The notes under the pieces: model-generated | The model's input: the letters and a program-made list of their open reading frames with translations, nothing else | What the model was told of the DNA's origin: nothing | Databases searched by the model: none | In this document: one piece after another, positions 37,760-47,765 of the stretch | How the letters are laid out: each line of letters opens with the position of its first letter | Position numbering within the stretch: the first letter of the stretch is position 1 | Made by a program: the position numbers and the translations under genes | Assembly: GCF_024741235.1 (NCBI RefSeq) | Contig: NZ_JANSKA010000001.1 | Coordinates: forward strand, 623,133 to 687,132 | DNA from: Tractidigestivibacter montrealensis | GTDB taxonomy: Bacteria; Actinomycetota; Coriobacteriia; Coriobacteriales; Atopobiaceae | Length of the DNA: 64,000 nucleotides | Reading direction: 5' to 3'

Positions 37760-38026
37760 CTAGACACGCGCCGCAGCCTGGGCCTCGCGCAGCGCGTGGC
37801 TCAGCTGATCTGCACAGGAGGTGCGGCGAGGGCCGCAGGTGTTGCCGTCAAGAATGTTTGCGATCTGGTCGACGGGCTGGCCCTTGACCAACTTACCAAT
37901 GGCTTTGAGGTTACCGTTGCAGCCGCCCTCAAAGGTGACGCCCTCGATGGTGGTGCCATCGTCGCTAAGGTCAACGTGGATGGCCTGCGAGCAGACACCC
38001 CGTGGCCTGAAGTCGTAGTGGAACAT
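37760..38026 (-). CDS. TSCPD-domain protein (TIGR03905 type)
   Basis: 88 residues. The sequence has the domain pattern FRPRGVCSQAI, VTFEGGCNGNLKAI and RTSCADQLSHAL, with three to four conserved cysteines. TSCPD domains also occur at the C-terminus of ribonucleotide reductases, where they are thought to help redox or metal handling. Here it is stand-alone, next to the Tat/lipobox protein. The ATG has AAGGGGACCC upstream. Confidence 0.8.
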   Translation of the reverse strand: MFHYDFRPRGVCSQAIHVDLSDDGTTIEGVTFEGGCNGNLKAIGKLVKGQPVDQIANILDGNTCGPRRTSCADQLSHALREAQAAARV

Positions 38027-38078
38027 GGGTCCCCTTCTTGTTGGTCATGCGTAATGCAGGTGGCGCCAATCTGGCAGC

Positions 38079-39425
<1,347 letters not shown>

Positions 39426-39477
39426 CTGCGTTCCTTTCGCAGCGAGGTCTTTGATGCTTTGATTCTACCGCGGCGGC

Positions 39478-40503
39478 TTACTTGGATGTGGAGGCACGGT
39501 GCCGCTTGACGGCTCCACGCGCGGCAGAGCTCGCCCCACGCACGGCCGATCCCACCACCCCTTGCGCCTTTGACACGTAGCCCGTAAGGTCTGCACCGGT
39601 AAACAGCTTGATGAGCCAGAAGTAGAGCAGGAGCACAGCAAGGGGCACCAGGCAGGACGTCACGATACTCATAGCCACGGCGTCAACAAGACTGTTGAGC
39701 TGCTCTCCCACGGCATTGGCAGCATCCGCCGCACCAGAGGCCAGCGCATCGACCCCGCTGGATATGGCAGACCCCAGCATCTCAAGAATGTTCTGGCTCT
39801 CCTCGGTGTCTTGGTTGGTGTTGTCCTCGTAGACGGTCTCGCTCGTCTGGTTGGCCTCTTGGCTTGCCTTCTCTGCCAGCAGGGACGTCTGGTACTGGGT
39901 GGTGATGTTTTGGGTGATGCCCGTGCTCACCGGCACAAGCGTTACAAGTGCCAAGGCCACAACCAAGAGCTTGACGCCCCAGACAAACAGAACCCGGCTG
40001 GGGCTCCACCTCCCGCGAAGCCACATCCACAGGCACAGGAGGAAGATCCCGGCGGGCACGAACCACCTAAAGGCAATGAGCCCAAAGGTGGTAAGGAGAA
40101 ACTTCTCGAGGTAGATGATGGCGAGAACCACTGCAAGCTTGCCCGAGAGGTCTGCCAGCTGGTTGGCAATGGGCGTGCCCACGTCATCTGGGATGGCTGA
40201 GACCGCCACCGATGCCGTTGTGGCGGTTGCGACAAGCCCAAGAGCGGTGCTCTTCTGGCTGTCGAGCGTCTCGTTGACGCTCGTGTATGTCTCTGGGGCC
40301 GAGAAGTGCGTTGCCACGGGAAACGCCGAGACCAGTGCCAGCACTGCGAGCACCACCGTCACAATCACGCGGGCACGCCTGCTCATCCAACTTGGTCCAG
40401 GACCCATCTGAGATGGTGGCAGGTAATCAGGCCCTTCAACCTCAAGTGGTTCTGTTGTAGGCAAAACCTGCCGCATCCTTCCGTTGACGTAATGGCTATC
40501 CAT
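39478..40503 (-). CDS. Polytopic membrane protein, likely DNA-damage regulated
   Basis: 341 residues starting at ATG with GGGGG upstream. Four to five hydrophobic helices are visible (about 46-66, 114-136, 145-161, 168-192, 285-307); the middle has an Asn/Gln/Glu-rich hydrophilic stretch with EDNTNQDTEESQN. C-terminus is basic (KRHRASTSK). No family recognised. A LexA-like palindrome begins 30 bases upstream of the start codon, in the position of a core promoter, so expression could rise on DNA damage, perhaps to influence division or the envelope. That role is inferred. Confidence 0.75.
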   Translation of the reverse strand: MDSHYVNGRMRQVLPTTEPLEVEGPDYLPPSQMGPGPSWMSRRARVIVTVVLAVLALVSAFPVATHFSAPETYTSVNETLDSQKSTALGLVATATTASVAVSAIPDDVGTPIANQLADLSGKLAVVLAIIYLEKFLLTTFGLIAFRWFVPAGIFLLCLWMWLRGRWSPSRVLFVWGVKLLVVALALVTLVPVSTGITQNITTQYQTSLLAEKASQEANQTSETVYEDNTNQDTEESQNILEMLGSAISSGVDALASGAADAANAVGEQLNSLVDAVAMSIVTSCLVPLAVLLLYFWLIKLFTGADLTGYVSKAQGVVGSAVRGASSAARGAVKRHRASTSK

Positions 40504-40771
40504 GCGTCCCCCCATTCTGCAGACGGAAAATAGAACATTTGTTCTCATAGTTCATACTACAGCACAGCGTCGACAATACCAGCTGGACGGCTTGGTTTTC
40601 CGGCAAGCGGCGCCGGATTGCCCAGAGCCACACGCGTTAGCCAATTGCCGACCAGCCCTCCCATTACCGCGCTGGCAGAGAACACGTCTCGACACCCCTG
40701 AAGAAAGCCTATAAATACTTGAACAAAAGCACTGGTTTGGTAGCTCAGGCAGCATTTGGGAGACACGACCA
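40504..40771. other. Divergent intergenic region
   Basis: 268 bases between the membrane protein gene and the ComEC-like gene. It holds the LexA-like box and, toward the plus-strand gene, an AT-rich TATAAATACTTG that could be a -10 region. No other structure seen. Confidence 0.45.
40533..40544. promoter_or_regulatory. LexA-like box upstream of the membrane protein gene
   Basis: GAACATTTGTTC, nearly perfect inverted repeat within AGAACATTTGTTCTC. It lies 30 bases before the minus-strand start at 40503 and overlaps a TATTTT-type -10, so LexA binding would block transcription. The divergent plus-strand gene starts 228 bases away. Confidence 0.6.
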
Positions 40772-42406
40772 ATGAAGATGAGAAGGAAGCCGCGAGCAGA
40801 GCGCGCCACAGGCGCCAAGGGCAAGCACCGTCTCAAGAGGGGGCTCCTCGTAGCCCTTGCCATCTTTGTCTTCTTCTGTGTTGTTGGTGCCATTGCGGGC
40901 GGTGGAACCTCACAGGACACCAGCCCCACCGTTCAACCCACGCAGGTCTCACAGGAAGCGCCGAGCACGGGAACGCTCGCGCTCACGGCAAGCAGCGACC
41001 AGTCATTTGATGCTACCGGAGCCAAGGCCTGGGCAACCGTAACCAATGAAGACGGAGAAGCCCAGACCATCGAGCTCTCCTTCTCGGGCGATGTCACCAA
41101 GGACATCGATGCCGGCACGTATACCGTAGCCCCCGCCAGCCGCTACCTCCTGGCTGCAGACGGCACGCTCATCGAGAGCGATTCTAGTGCTACCGTCAAT
41201 CTTGATAACGGTGCATCCGCTAACGCAGACGTCTCGTACACGGCAAGCAACCTCTCTGCCATGAGTGACGCGGACATAGATGCCGCCATAGAGAGCGCAG
41301 CTTCTTTCATGTCCCAGCACATGGACGCCAGCGAGGTTGATTCCCTCAAGGCTGGGGCGCTAGCCAAGAAGCCCGCGCCCCAGCCTGCAGGGCCGCTCAA
41401 GGCACACTTTATCGACGTTGGCCAGGGCGACTCCGAGTTCATCGAGCTTCCCGACGGCAAGACCCTGCTCATAGACGGTGGCCCTACGGACGCCGGCGAG
41501 AAGGTCCTCTCGTACATCAAAGATTTGGGATACTCGCGCATAGACTACGTGGTTGCCACCCATCCCCATGAGGACCACATTGGCGGTCTGACCACGGTAA
41601 TCTCGTCTCTAGACGTGGGCGAGCTCTGGGCGCCTGACGCTTCCACCAACACGGAGACCTTTGAGAACTTCCTCGATGCCATAGAATCGCGCGGCATCGA
41701 GACCCACGGCGCATCTGCAGGCAAGTCCATTGGCGACAGTGACTTGTACTCGATTCAGATCCTTGGGCCGCAGGGTGGCGCCTCTTACGACGACCTCAAC
41801 GACGCCTCCGCCATTGTGCTTTTGACCTATGGGCAGAACAGGTTCCTCTTCACGGGAGACGCTTCCTCAAGCCTTATCTCGCAAGCGTGTAACACCCACG
41901 TCGACGTGCTCAAGGTAGGACACCACGGGAGCAGAACCTCGACCAACGCGGCCCTGGCAACAAGCCTGAGTCCCACCTATGCCGTTATCTCCTACGGCAT
42001 TGGCAACTCCTACGGCCACCCAACCCAAGAGGCGCTCGACGCGCTCTCGGGGACAACGGTCTACGGAACGGGCGTCAACGGCACCGTGACCATAGAGTCC
42101 GACGGCACGAGCCTCTCTGCCAGCGCCGAGAAAGACGGAACCGTTGTGGCCGGGGACACAGACTCCGGAAGCGAGCCCAGCGATTCCACGGGCGCTGCTG
42201 CCACGGGTGCGGCGGCCGCCGGAGCAACCGGCAGCCAAACCGCTGCCGGCGACGGCTCCGACCCCACCGTCTACACAACAAAAACCGGAGGAAAGTACCA
42301 TCGAGAGGGTTGCCAGTACCTTAGGAAGAGCAAGATTCCCATAAGCCTTTCCGAGGCCAAGGCGCAGGGACTCGAACCTTGTTCCAAGTGTCATCCGCCA
42401 ACCTAG
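40772..42406 (+). CDS. ComEC/Rec2-related metallo-beta-lactamase-fold protein
   Basis: 544 residues. After an N-terminal helix (about 30-50) comes a ~140-residue Ser/Thr-rich extracellular region, then a metallo-beta-lactamase domain like the C-terminal domain of ComEC: HFIDVGQGDSEFIELP, the metal motif HPHEDHIGG (about 263), FLFTGDAS and VLKVGHHGSRTSTN. A C-terminal Cys module YHREGCQYLRKSK...PCSKCHPP (about 505-540) resembles metal-binding Ada-type ends. It is likely a secreted/anchored nuclease-like hydrolase. The next gene encodes a DUF3006 protein, a frequent partner of this family. Confidence 0.85.
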   Translation: MKMRRKPRAERATGAKGKHRLKRGLLVALAIFVFFCVVGAIAGGGTSQDTSPTVQPTQVSQEAPSTGTLALTASSDQSFDATGAKAWATVTNEDGEAQTIELSFSGDVTKDIDAGTYTVAPASRYLLAADGTLIESDSSATVNLDNGASANADVSYTASNLSAMSDADIDAAIESAASFMSQHMDASEVDSLKAGALAKKPAPQPAGPLKAHFIDVGQGDSEFIELPDGKTLLIDGGPTDAGEKVLSYIKDLGYSRIDYVVATHPHEDHIGGLTTVISSLDVGELWAPDASTNTETFENFLDAIESRGIETHGASAGKSIGDSDLYSIQILGPQGGASYDDLNDASAIVLLTYGQNRFLFTGDASSSLISQACNTHVDVLKVGHHGSRTSTNAALATSLSPTYAVISYGIGNSYGHPTQEALDALSGTTVYGTGVNGTVTIESDGTSLSASAEKDGTVVAGDTDSGSEPSDSTGAAATGAAAAGATGSQTAAGDGSDPTVYTTKTGGKYHREGCQYLRKSKIPISLSEAKAQGLEPCSKCHPPT

Positions 42407-42447
42407 GCCGGGACCATCCGCTTGATACGCGCAGAAAGGAGCGTCGC

Positions 42448-42666
42448 ATGGAACGAGTCATCGTGGACCGTTTTGAAGGCAACGTCGCCGTTGTGGAGGC
42501 GGGTCTGGGTCACATGCGCAATGTGTCGCGATCGCAGCTTCCGCCGGGAACCCGCGAGGGTGACGTTCTCATGTTTGACGGGCGCGCATACCACAAGAAC
42601 GCTGAGGCCACGGGCGAGAGAAGCGCCGCGATGCGCTCGCGCACGCACAGGCTCTTCGGGGACTAG
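42448..42666 (+). CDS. DUF3006-family small protein
   Basis: 72 residues from an ATG with AGGAG six bases upstream. MERVIVDRFEGNVAVVEAG, then RSQLPPGTREGDVLMFDG fits DUF3006, a small beta-barrel that often sits beside ComEC-like metallo-beta-lactamase proteins. Function unknown; the 41-base distance suggests one transcript with that gene. It ends before a strong hairpin. Confidence 0.8.
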   Translation: MERVIVDRFEGNVAVVEAGLGHMRNVSRSQLPPGTREGDVLMFDGRAYHKNAEATGERSAAMRSRTHRLFGD

Positions 42667-42729
42667 CGCGCTTTTTCAGCGGATCACAACGTCCCGTTCG
42701 ATAGTGCCTTTTCATGCAGACACAGCAGC

Positions 42730-42768
42730 GGGGCGGGCACGCAACAACGTGTCCGCCCCACATTGTTT
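42730..42768. terminator. Bidirectional hairpin between the DUF3006 gene and argH
   Basis: Stem GGGGCGGGCACG / CGTGTCCGCCCC with a 6-base loop, plus-strand tail ACATTGTTTCC. It ends the plus-strand transcript and may also help argH, which ends at 42785 on the other strand. Confidence 0.75.
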
Positions 42769-42784
42769 CCCGGCCTAGGAAGCC

Positions 42785-44170
42785 CTACCGACCCTCGTCG
42801 GCTGCCAGGCGCTCCTTGGCCTCGCCAAGCTGTGCGCGCACGGCCGCCTCACCCGTACCGCCATAGGTCACGCGGGCATTGGCAATGCCCGCAGGATCAA
42901 GGTCCTGGGCAATGTCATCCCCAAAGAGGGGGCTCGCCGCCTGGAACTCCTCTGCCGTCAGGTCCTCAAGACCCTTTCCGTGCTTCTCACAGTAGAGCAC
43001 CAGCTTACCCACAACCTCATGCGCCTCGCGGAAGGGCATGCCCTTCTTGGCCAGGTAGTCGGCAACATCCGTGGCAGCGGTGAAGCCCTTGCCTGCCTGC
43101 GCAAGCATGGTGCTGGCGTTCACGGTCATGGTCTCGAGCATCCCGGAGGCAATCGCCATGCAGTCGAGCAAGGTCTTGGCCGCATCGGCAGGGCCCTCTT
43201 TGCACTCCTGGAGGTCCTTGTTGTAGGCAAGCGGGAGCGACTTCATGGTGGTGAGCAGCGCCATGAGGTCACCGTAGACACGGCCGGTCTTGCCGCGCGT
43301 AAGCTCGGCAAAGTCTGGGTTCTTCTTCTGCGGCATGATGGACGAGCCGGTGGAGTAGCTGTCCGAGAGCGTGATGAAGCCAAACTCCGTGCTGCTCCAC
43401 AGGACGATCTCCTCGCACAGGCGCGAGAGGTGCATCATGCTTACGGCGCAGGCGTAGTCGAGGTCGAGCAGGTAGTCGCGGTCCGAGACGGCGTCCATCG
43501 AGTTGGGAATCGCATGGTCAAAGCCCAGGAGCCGGGTAGTGTAGTCGCGGTCGAGCGGATAGGTGGTGCCAGTAAGCGCAGCCGATCCCAGCGGGTTGGC
43601 GTCGGCTGCAGTGCGAGCAGCGACAAGACGTGTGTAGTCGCGCGAGAACATCCAGAAGTACGCCAGCATGTGGTGCGAGAAGAGCACTGGCTGCGCGTGC
43701 TGCAGGTGCGTGTACCCCGGCATCACCACGCCCAGGTTCTTCTCGGCAACGCTCAATAGAGTGCGACGCAGCTCGACGTTACCCTCGAGAAGCTCCGCGC
43801 AGAGCCGCTTGGCGTAGAGACGTATGTCGGTCGCCACCTGGTCGTTGCGCGAGCGGCCCGTGTGAAGGCGCGCGCCAGGCGTACCGATGTCTGCGGTGAG
43901 GGCCTTCTCGACGGCCATGTGGACGTCCTCGTCGTTAACGTCCCAGGCAAAGGTGCCGTTCGCAATCTCCCCCGAGATCTTCTCCAGGCCAGCGTCGATG
44001 GCTGCGGCATCGTCGCCGGAGATGATACCCTGCTTGGCCAGCATCTTGGCGTGCGCGCGAGAGCCCTTGATGTCCTCCTGCGCCATGGCCTTGTCGTCCT
44101 CGAGCGATGCGCCAAACTCCTGCGTGAAGGCATCGACGCCCTTCTCGAACCTACCGCCCCACAGTGCCAT
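42785..44170 (-). CDS. argH: Argininosuccinate lyase
   Basis: 461 residues. It cleaves argininosuccinate to arginine and fumarate. Signature SIMPQKKNPDFAE (about 283-295), plus LHTGRSRNDQV and TGTTYPLDR typical of ArgH. Homotetramer of the fumarase superfamily, like PurB in this window. It lies 158 bases downstream of argG, with a terminator between the two genes, so it may have its own promoter. Confidence 0.97.
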   Translation of the reverse strand: MALWGGRFEKGVDAFTQEFGASLEDDKAMAQEDIKGSRAHAKMLAKQGIISGDDAAAIDAGLEKISGEIANGTFAWDVNDEDVHMAVEKALTADIGTPGARLHTGRSRNDQVATDIRLYAKRLCAELLEGNVELRRTLLSVAEKNLGVVMPGYTHLQHAQPVLFSHHMLAYFWMFSRDYTRLVAARTAADANPLGSAALTGTTYPLDRDYTTRLLGFDHAIPNSMDAVSDRDYLLDLDYACAVSMMHLSRLCEEIVLWSSTEFGFITLSDSYSTGSSIMPQKKNPDFAELTRGKTGRVYGDLMALLTTMKSLPLAYNKDLQECKEGPADAAKTLLDCMAIASGMLETMTVNASTMLAQAGKGFTAATDVADYLAKKGMPFREAHEVVGKLVLYCEKHGKGLEDLTAEEFQAASPLFGDDIAQDLDPAGIANARVTYGGTGEAAVRAQLGEAKERLAADEGR

Positions 44171-44240
44171 GCGTGCCCCTCTCGATACCGTGCCAGTGTG
44201 CCTGCTAGCTTACCGCAACAGCTCGCGGAAACGAGCTGGT

Positions 44241-44273
44241 AGAAAAGCCGCCGCCGGGAACCCCGACGGCGGC
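44241..44273 (-). terminator. Terminator between argG and argH
   Basis: Minus-strand stem GCCGCCGTCGGGG / CCCGGCGGCGGC with TT loop, followed by TTTTCTAC. It lies after the argG stop and before the argH start on the same strand, so it limits readthrough into argH. Confidence 0.85.
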
Positions 44274-44328
44274 AGCGCTTTCCGCGTGCTTCTCGGACAG
44301 GCCGAGTCTATCCTGCCCGATAGCGAAT

Positions 44329-45549
44329 CTACTGCAGCTTGGAGCCGGGGCCCTGGACGCGAGACCAGGTCTTGGACTGCAGGCCGTGGATGGTGATGAA
44401 GCCCTTGGAGGCCGTGTGGTCAAAGGTGTCGCCCTCGTCGTAGGTGGCCAGGTTGTAATCGTACAGGCTGTACGGCGAGCGCAGGCCGTCGACGAACAGG
44501 CCACCCTTGCAGAGCTTGATGCGCACCTCGCCAGTGACGTACTTCTGGGTGTAAGCGTTGTACGCGTCGATGGCCTCGCGGTTCTGCGAGTACCAGAGGC
44601 CGCGGTAGACCGTGGAAGCCCACTCGACGTCGAGCTTGGCCTTCTGCTTCAGGGTCTCGGCGTCGAGGCACAGGGTCTCGAGCGACTGGTGGGCCTGGAT
44701 GAGCAGCAGAGCGGCGGGGCACTCGTAGCACTCGCGGCTCTTGATGCCCACGACGCGGTCCTCGATCATGTCGATGCGGCCAAAGCCGTTGCGACCGGCA
44801 ATCTCGTTGGCCTCGATGATGCAGTCGAGCAGCGATAGCTTCTCGCCGTTGATCGAGACGGGCAGGCCGCCCTCAAAGCCAATAACCACGGTCTCGGGGT
44901 CGGCGGGGCAGTCCTCGGGGTTCTTGGTCATCGTCCAGATGTCCGCGGGCGGCTCGTTCCAGGTGTCCTCGAGCACGCCGCACTCGATGGCGCGGCCCCA
45001 CAGGTTGTCGTCGATGGAGTAGGGCTTCTTGTGGGTGGTGGGCACGGGCACGCCGTGGGCCTTGGCCCACTCCATCTCGGAGTCACGCGTGGTGAGATCC
45101 CACTCGCGCACAGGCGCGATGATCTCGAGGGACGGGTCAAGCGCACGGATGGAGGTCTCGAAGCGCACCTGGTCGTTGCCCTTGCCAGTGCAGCCGTGAG
45201 CGATGTACTTGGCACCGTACTCGTGCGCGATGTCCACGAGGTGCTTGGAGATGATGGGGCGAGAAAGCGCGGAGAGCAGCGGGTAGATGCCCTCGTACTT
45301 GCCGTTTGCCCAGATGGCCTTGGAGACGATTGTCTCGGCGTACTCCTCGCGCATGTCGACTGCCTCGGAGGCGATGGCGCCCATGTCGAGGGCCTTCTGC
45401 TTGATCCAGGAGAGGTCCTTCTCGTCCTGGCCTACGTTGCCGCAGATGGCGATGACGTCCATGTTCTTCTCGACCTGCAGCCACTTCACGATGACGGACG
45501 TGTCCAGACCACCGGAATACGCGAGGACGACCTTTTCCTTCTCAGCCAT
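44329..45549 (-). CDS. argG: Argininosuccinate synthase
   Basis: 406 residues. It joins citrulline and aspartate with ATP to form argininosuccinate. The P-loop AYSGGLDTSV (residues 10-19) and GCTGKGNDQVRFE are diagnostic; SKECYECPAALLL near the C-terminal third is usual (here SRECYECPAALLL). Cytosolic tetramer. No carbamoyl-phosphate or ornithine transcarbamylase genes are in the window, so the source of citrulline is not shown. The start has AGAAAGGTG upstream. The 500-base upstream region contains no recognised riboswitch. Confidence 0.97.
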   Translation of the reverse strand: MAEKEKVVLAYSGGLDTSVIVKWLQVEKNMDVIAICGNVGQDEKDLSWIKQKALDMGAIASEAVDMREEYAETIVSKAIWANGKYEGIYPLLSALSRPIISKHLVDIAHEYGAKYIAHGCTGKGNDQVRFETSIRALDPSLEIIAPVREWDLTTRDSEMEWAKAHGVPVPTTHKKPYSIDDNLWGRAIECGVLEDTWNEPPADIWTMTKNPEDCPADPETVVIGFEGGLPVSINGEKLSLLDCIIEANEIAGRNGFGRIDMIEDRVVGIKSRECYECPAALLLIQAHQSLETLCLDAETLKQKAKLDVEWASTVYRGLWYSQNREAIDAYNAYTQKYVTGEVRIKLCKGGLFVDGLRSPYSLYDYNLATYDEGDTFDHTASKGFITIHGLQSKTWSRVQGPGSKLQ

Positions 45550-46000
45550 GTTGGTGCACCTTTCTGTTGTTGGGCCTTGATACCCCTTGCAGACATGCGA
45601 ACAAACGAGCGCCGTGGTTGTTTCGCGACGTCACGAAGGGCCCCCGATCGTGCCGGGCACTGCTGGGTGCCTTGTCTAGAACTGTCTGTGACGAGTAGGA
45701 CGACAAGAACCTATGCCAGCGCACGCGACATCGCGGGGCTGATTCGTCGGTTCTGGCGTCGAAGGGAGACCATGCCATGGCTGCGTGCAGTGCAAATCAT
45801 GCGTTGGTCACCCCTTCAAAAAGTGGCGCGCGATATCTCGCGCGGCTGTCGTTGCTATGCGCGACTATAGGCCCGCATGGGGTGGGCTGGCAAGCACGAT
45901 CGAGAAAAGATTTCTGCTTGAAACAAACGGAGATACGGCAGCGAGGCGTTAGGCGGCCGCTACATACTTGGCACACCTGTTGGCGCACTTAACTTGTCTA
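45550..46000. other. Upstream region of argG
   Basis: About 450 bases with no believable gene; short open frames here have no ribosome-binding site or protein-like composition. It is GC-rich with an imperfect palindrome GCGCGA-TATC-TCGCGC at 45828-45843. I looked for ARG boxes and T-box features and saw none that were convincing. It presumably contains the argG promoter and possible leader RNA. Confidence 0.45.
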
Positions 46001-46037
46001 AATAAAAAGGTCAACGAGATATGCTCGCTGACCTTTG
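46001..46037 (-). terminator. Terminator after tRNA-Lys
   Basis: Minus-strand stem AAAGGTCAGCGAG / CTCGTTGACCTTT with TATT-type tail (TTTTTATTT), eight bases past the tRNA 3' end. Confidence 0.9.
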
Positions 46038-46044
46038 TTTTTAG

Positions 46045-46120
46045 TGGTGCGCCCTGAGGGGGTCGAACCCTCGACCTTGGGATTAAAAGTCCCCTGCTCT
46101 ACCAACTGAGCTAAGAGCGC
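46045..46120 (-). tRNA. tRNA-Lys (UUU)
   Basis: Acceptor GCGCTCT / AGGGCGC, D arm AGCTCAGTTGGTAGAGC, anticodon stem-loop GGGGA-CTTTTAA-TCCCA with anticodon TTT, T loop GTTCGACCC and encoded CCA. A hairpin CGTGGC / GCCACG lies just upstream, and TAGAAT (minus strand) at about 46152-46157 could be the -10. Confidence 0.96.
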
Positions 46121-46177
46121 ATGTCGTGGCCAAAGCCACGTTAGCAGCGCAATTCTACCACGTGCCGAAGGCTGCCC

Positions 46178-47458
46178 CTACTCCCAGGGCCACTGGCCGT
46201 TGATGAACACCGGTGTCTCGGTACCATCGGCGGAGACGCCCCAGATGTTGAGGTCATCGGAGCCAACCATGAAGTCAACGTGCGTGTGGCTCTGGTTGAC
46301 GCCGGCGGCCATGAGCTGGTCCTTGTCCATCGAGAGGCCATCCTTCACGCACTCGGGGAAGCCCATGCCAAGCGCAAGGTGGCAGCTGGCGTTCTCGTCG
46401 TACAGGGTGTCATAGAAGAGGATCCCGCTCTGGCGGATGGGCGTGTTCTTAGAGACAAGCGCCACCTCGCCCAGGCGTACGGCATCCTCGTCCGTCTCGA
46501 GGATGTGCTGCAGGACATCCTTGCCCGCCTTGGCACCGTAGTCCACCACGGCACCGCCCTCGAAGCGCAGCCAGAAGTCACGAACGGTCTGCCCGTTGTG
46601 TACCAGCGGCAACGCGGAATACACAACGCCATCGACGCGCATGCGGTCGGGGGAGGTAAAGACCTCCTCGGTGGGGATATTGGGAAAGAAGACCGTGCCA
46701 TCTTGGAGCCGGCCGGCGCCGCCCTCCCAGATGTGGCCCTCGGTAAGGCCAACCGTAAGGTTGGTGCCGTTGGAGGACTCATAGCGCAGCGCCGAGTAGT
46801 GCTTGCGATTGAGCATGCGCTTGGTCTGCTCAAACGAGGCGTTGTGCGTCTCCCAAGCGCTCTCGGGATCGTCTCCCTCGGCACGGGACGTCTCGAGGAT
46901 GGCAACCCACAGGCGGTAGACCGCCTCGGCCGGGGAGAGCTCGGGGAATACCTCGCGAGCCCACGCGCTTACGGGAACGCCTGCAATGCACCAGGCGTTG
47001 CGCCCAAAGTCCATGCCATTGCGGAAGGACTTGCACTGCTCGTTGCGGGCGCGCGATGCGGTGGCCGGCTTGGCGGGGTCAATGCCCTTGAGCGACGACG
47101 GATCAGAGCCCTCGAGGAAGAGAAACGCGGCCCCGGCCTCTGCCAGGGAGTTGAGCTGCTCGCGCTGCCAGGAGGGAACCGTCTCGAACCATGCGGTTGG
47201 GACGTTCTCATAGGTCATCCGCGTCACCTGGTCGTCGTGCCAGATGACCGTCACGTGACCTGCGCCAACGCGATATGCAGCACGGACAACCCTGCGTGCA
47301 AAGTCAGCCCGCTCAACGGGTGCCGAGAGCACCAGCTCCTGCTCGGCATGAAGGGCAACGCCCTTCTTTACCAGCAGGTTTGCGTATCGGTCAAGCTGCT
47401 CCGAGATGGCCTCGGTTGCCAGGCGGCATTCTTCGTCCGTCATGGGGATGGCAGTCAT
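46178..47458 (-). CDS. M29-family metalloaminopeptidase
   Basis: 426 residues from an ATG with AAAGGA six bases upstream; 66 upstream codons of open frame overlap tRNA-Gly and are dropped. It fits AmpS/PepS-type thermophilic-type aminopeptidases: metal-site residues recur in LRFEGGAVVDY, DENASCHLALG and SHTHVDFMVGS. These enzymes use two metal ions to remove N-terminal residues in the cytosol. Here it lies between tRNA-Lys and tRNA-Gly with its own transcription unit. Confidence 0.93.
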   Translation of the reverse strand: MTAIPMTDEECRLATEAISEQLDRYANLLVKKGVALHAEQELVLSAPVERADFARRVVRAAYRVGAGHVTVIWHDDQVTRMTYENVPTAWFETVPSWQREQLNSLAEAGAAFLFLEGSDPSSLKGIDPAKPATASRARNEQCKSFRNGMDFGRNAWCIAGVPVSAWAREVFPELSPAEAVYRLWVAILETSRAEGDDPESAWETHNASFEQTKRMLNRKHYSALRYESSNGTNLTVGLTEGHIWEGGAGRLQDGTVFFPNIPTEEVFTSPDRMRVDGVVYSALPLVHNGQTVRDFWLRFEGGAVVDYGAKAGKDVLQHILETDEDAVRLGEVALVSKNTPIRQSGILFYDTLYDENASCHLALGMGFPECVKDGLSMDKDQLMAAGVNQSHTHVDFMVGSDDLNIWGVSADGTETPVFINGQWPWE

Positions 47459-47527
47459 GGTAGTTCCTTTCGGGTTTGATACGTGCGTCCATACTTGGAC
47501 GCTTGCTCTCATATGGGTTAGTACCCA

Positions 47528-47551
47528 TAAAAAGGGCCCCCGAAGGGGCCC
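47528..47551 (-). terminator. Terminator after tRNA-Gly
   Basis: Minus-strand stem GGGCCCC / GGGGCCC with TTC loop, followed by TTTTTAT. It also lies in the 5' region of the aminopeptidase gene, isolating it from tRNA-Gly transcription. Confidence 0.9.
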
Positions 47552-47561
47552 GACATATTTC

Positions 47562-47636
47562 TGGAGCGGGCAACGGGATTCGAACCCGCGGATGATGGCT
47601 TGGGAAGCCATTGCCTTACCACTTGGCGATGCCCGC
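47562..47636 (-). tRNA. tRNA-Gly (CCC)
   Basis: Acceptor GCGGGCA / TGCCCGC, D arm CGCCAAGTGGTAAGGC, anticodon stem-loop ATGGC-TTCCCAA-GCCAT with anticodon CCC, T loop GTTCGAATC and encoded CCA. Reads GGG. A TAGAAT -10-like site lies at 47647-47652 (minus strand). Confidence 0.95.
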
Positions 47637-47765
47637 ATGCGTGGTGATTCTATCACAGCCTACGGCTGGGGTGGTCTCACTCCACAAGTTGGCCGTTTGG
47701 ACCTGCGACGAACGCCGTTGGACCGAGAGGCAACGACACCCGGTTGGGCCAGCTGCTCCACGTGG

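Noticed and set aside
45777-45992. Short open frames upstream of argG
   Set aside because: Composition is not protein-like and no ribosome-binding site precedes them.
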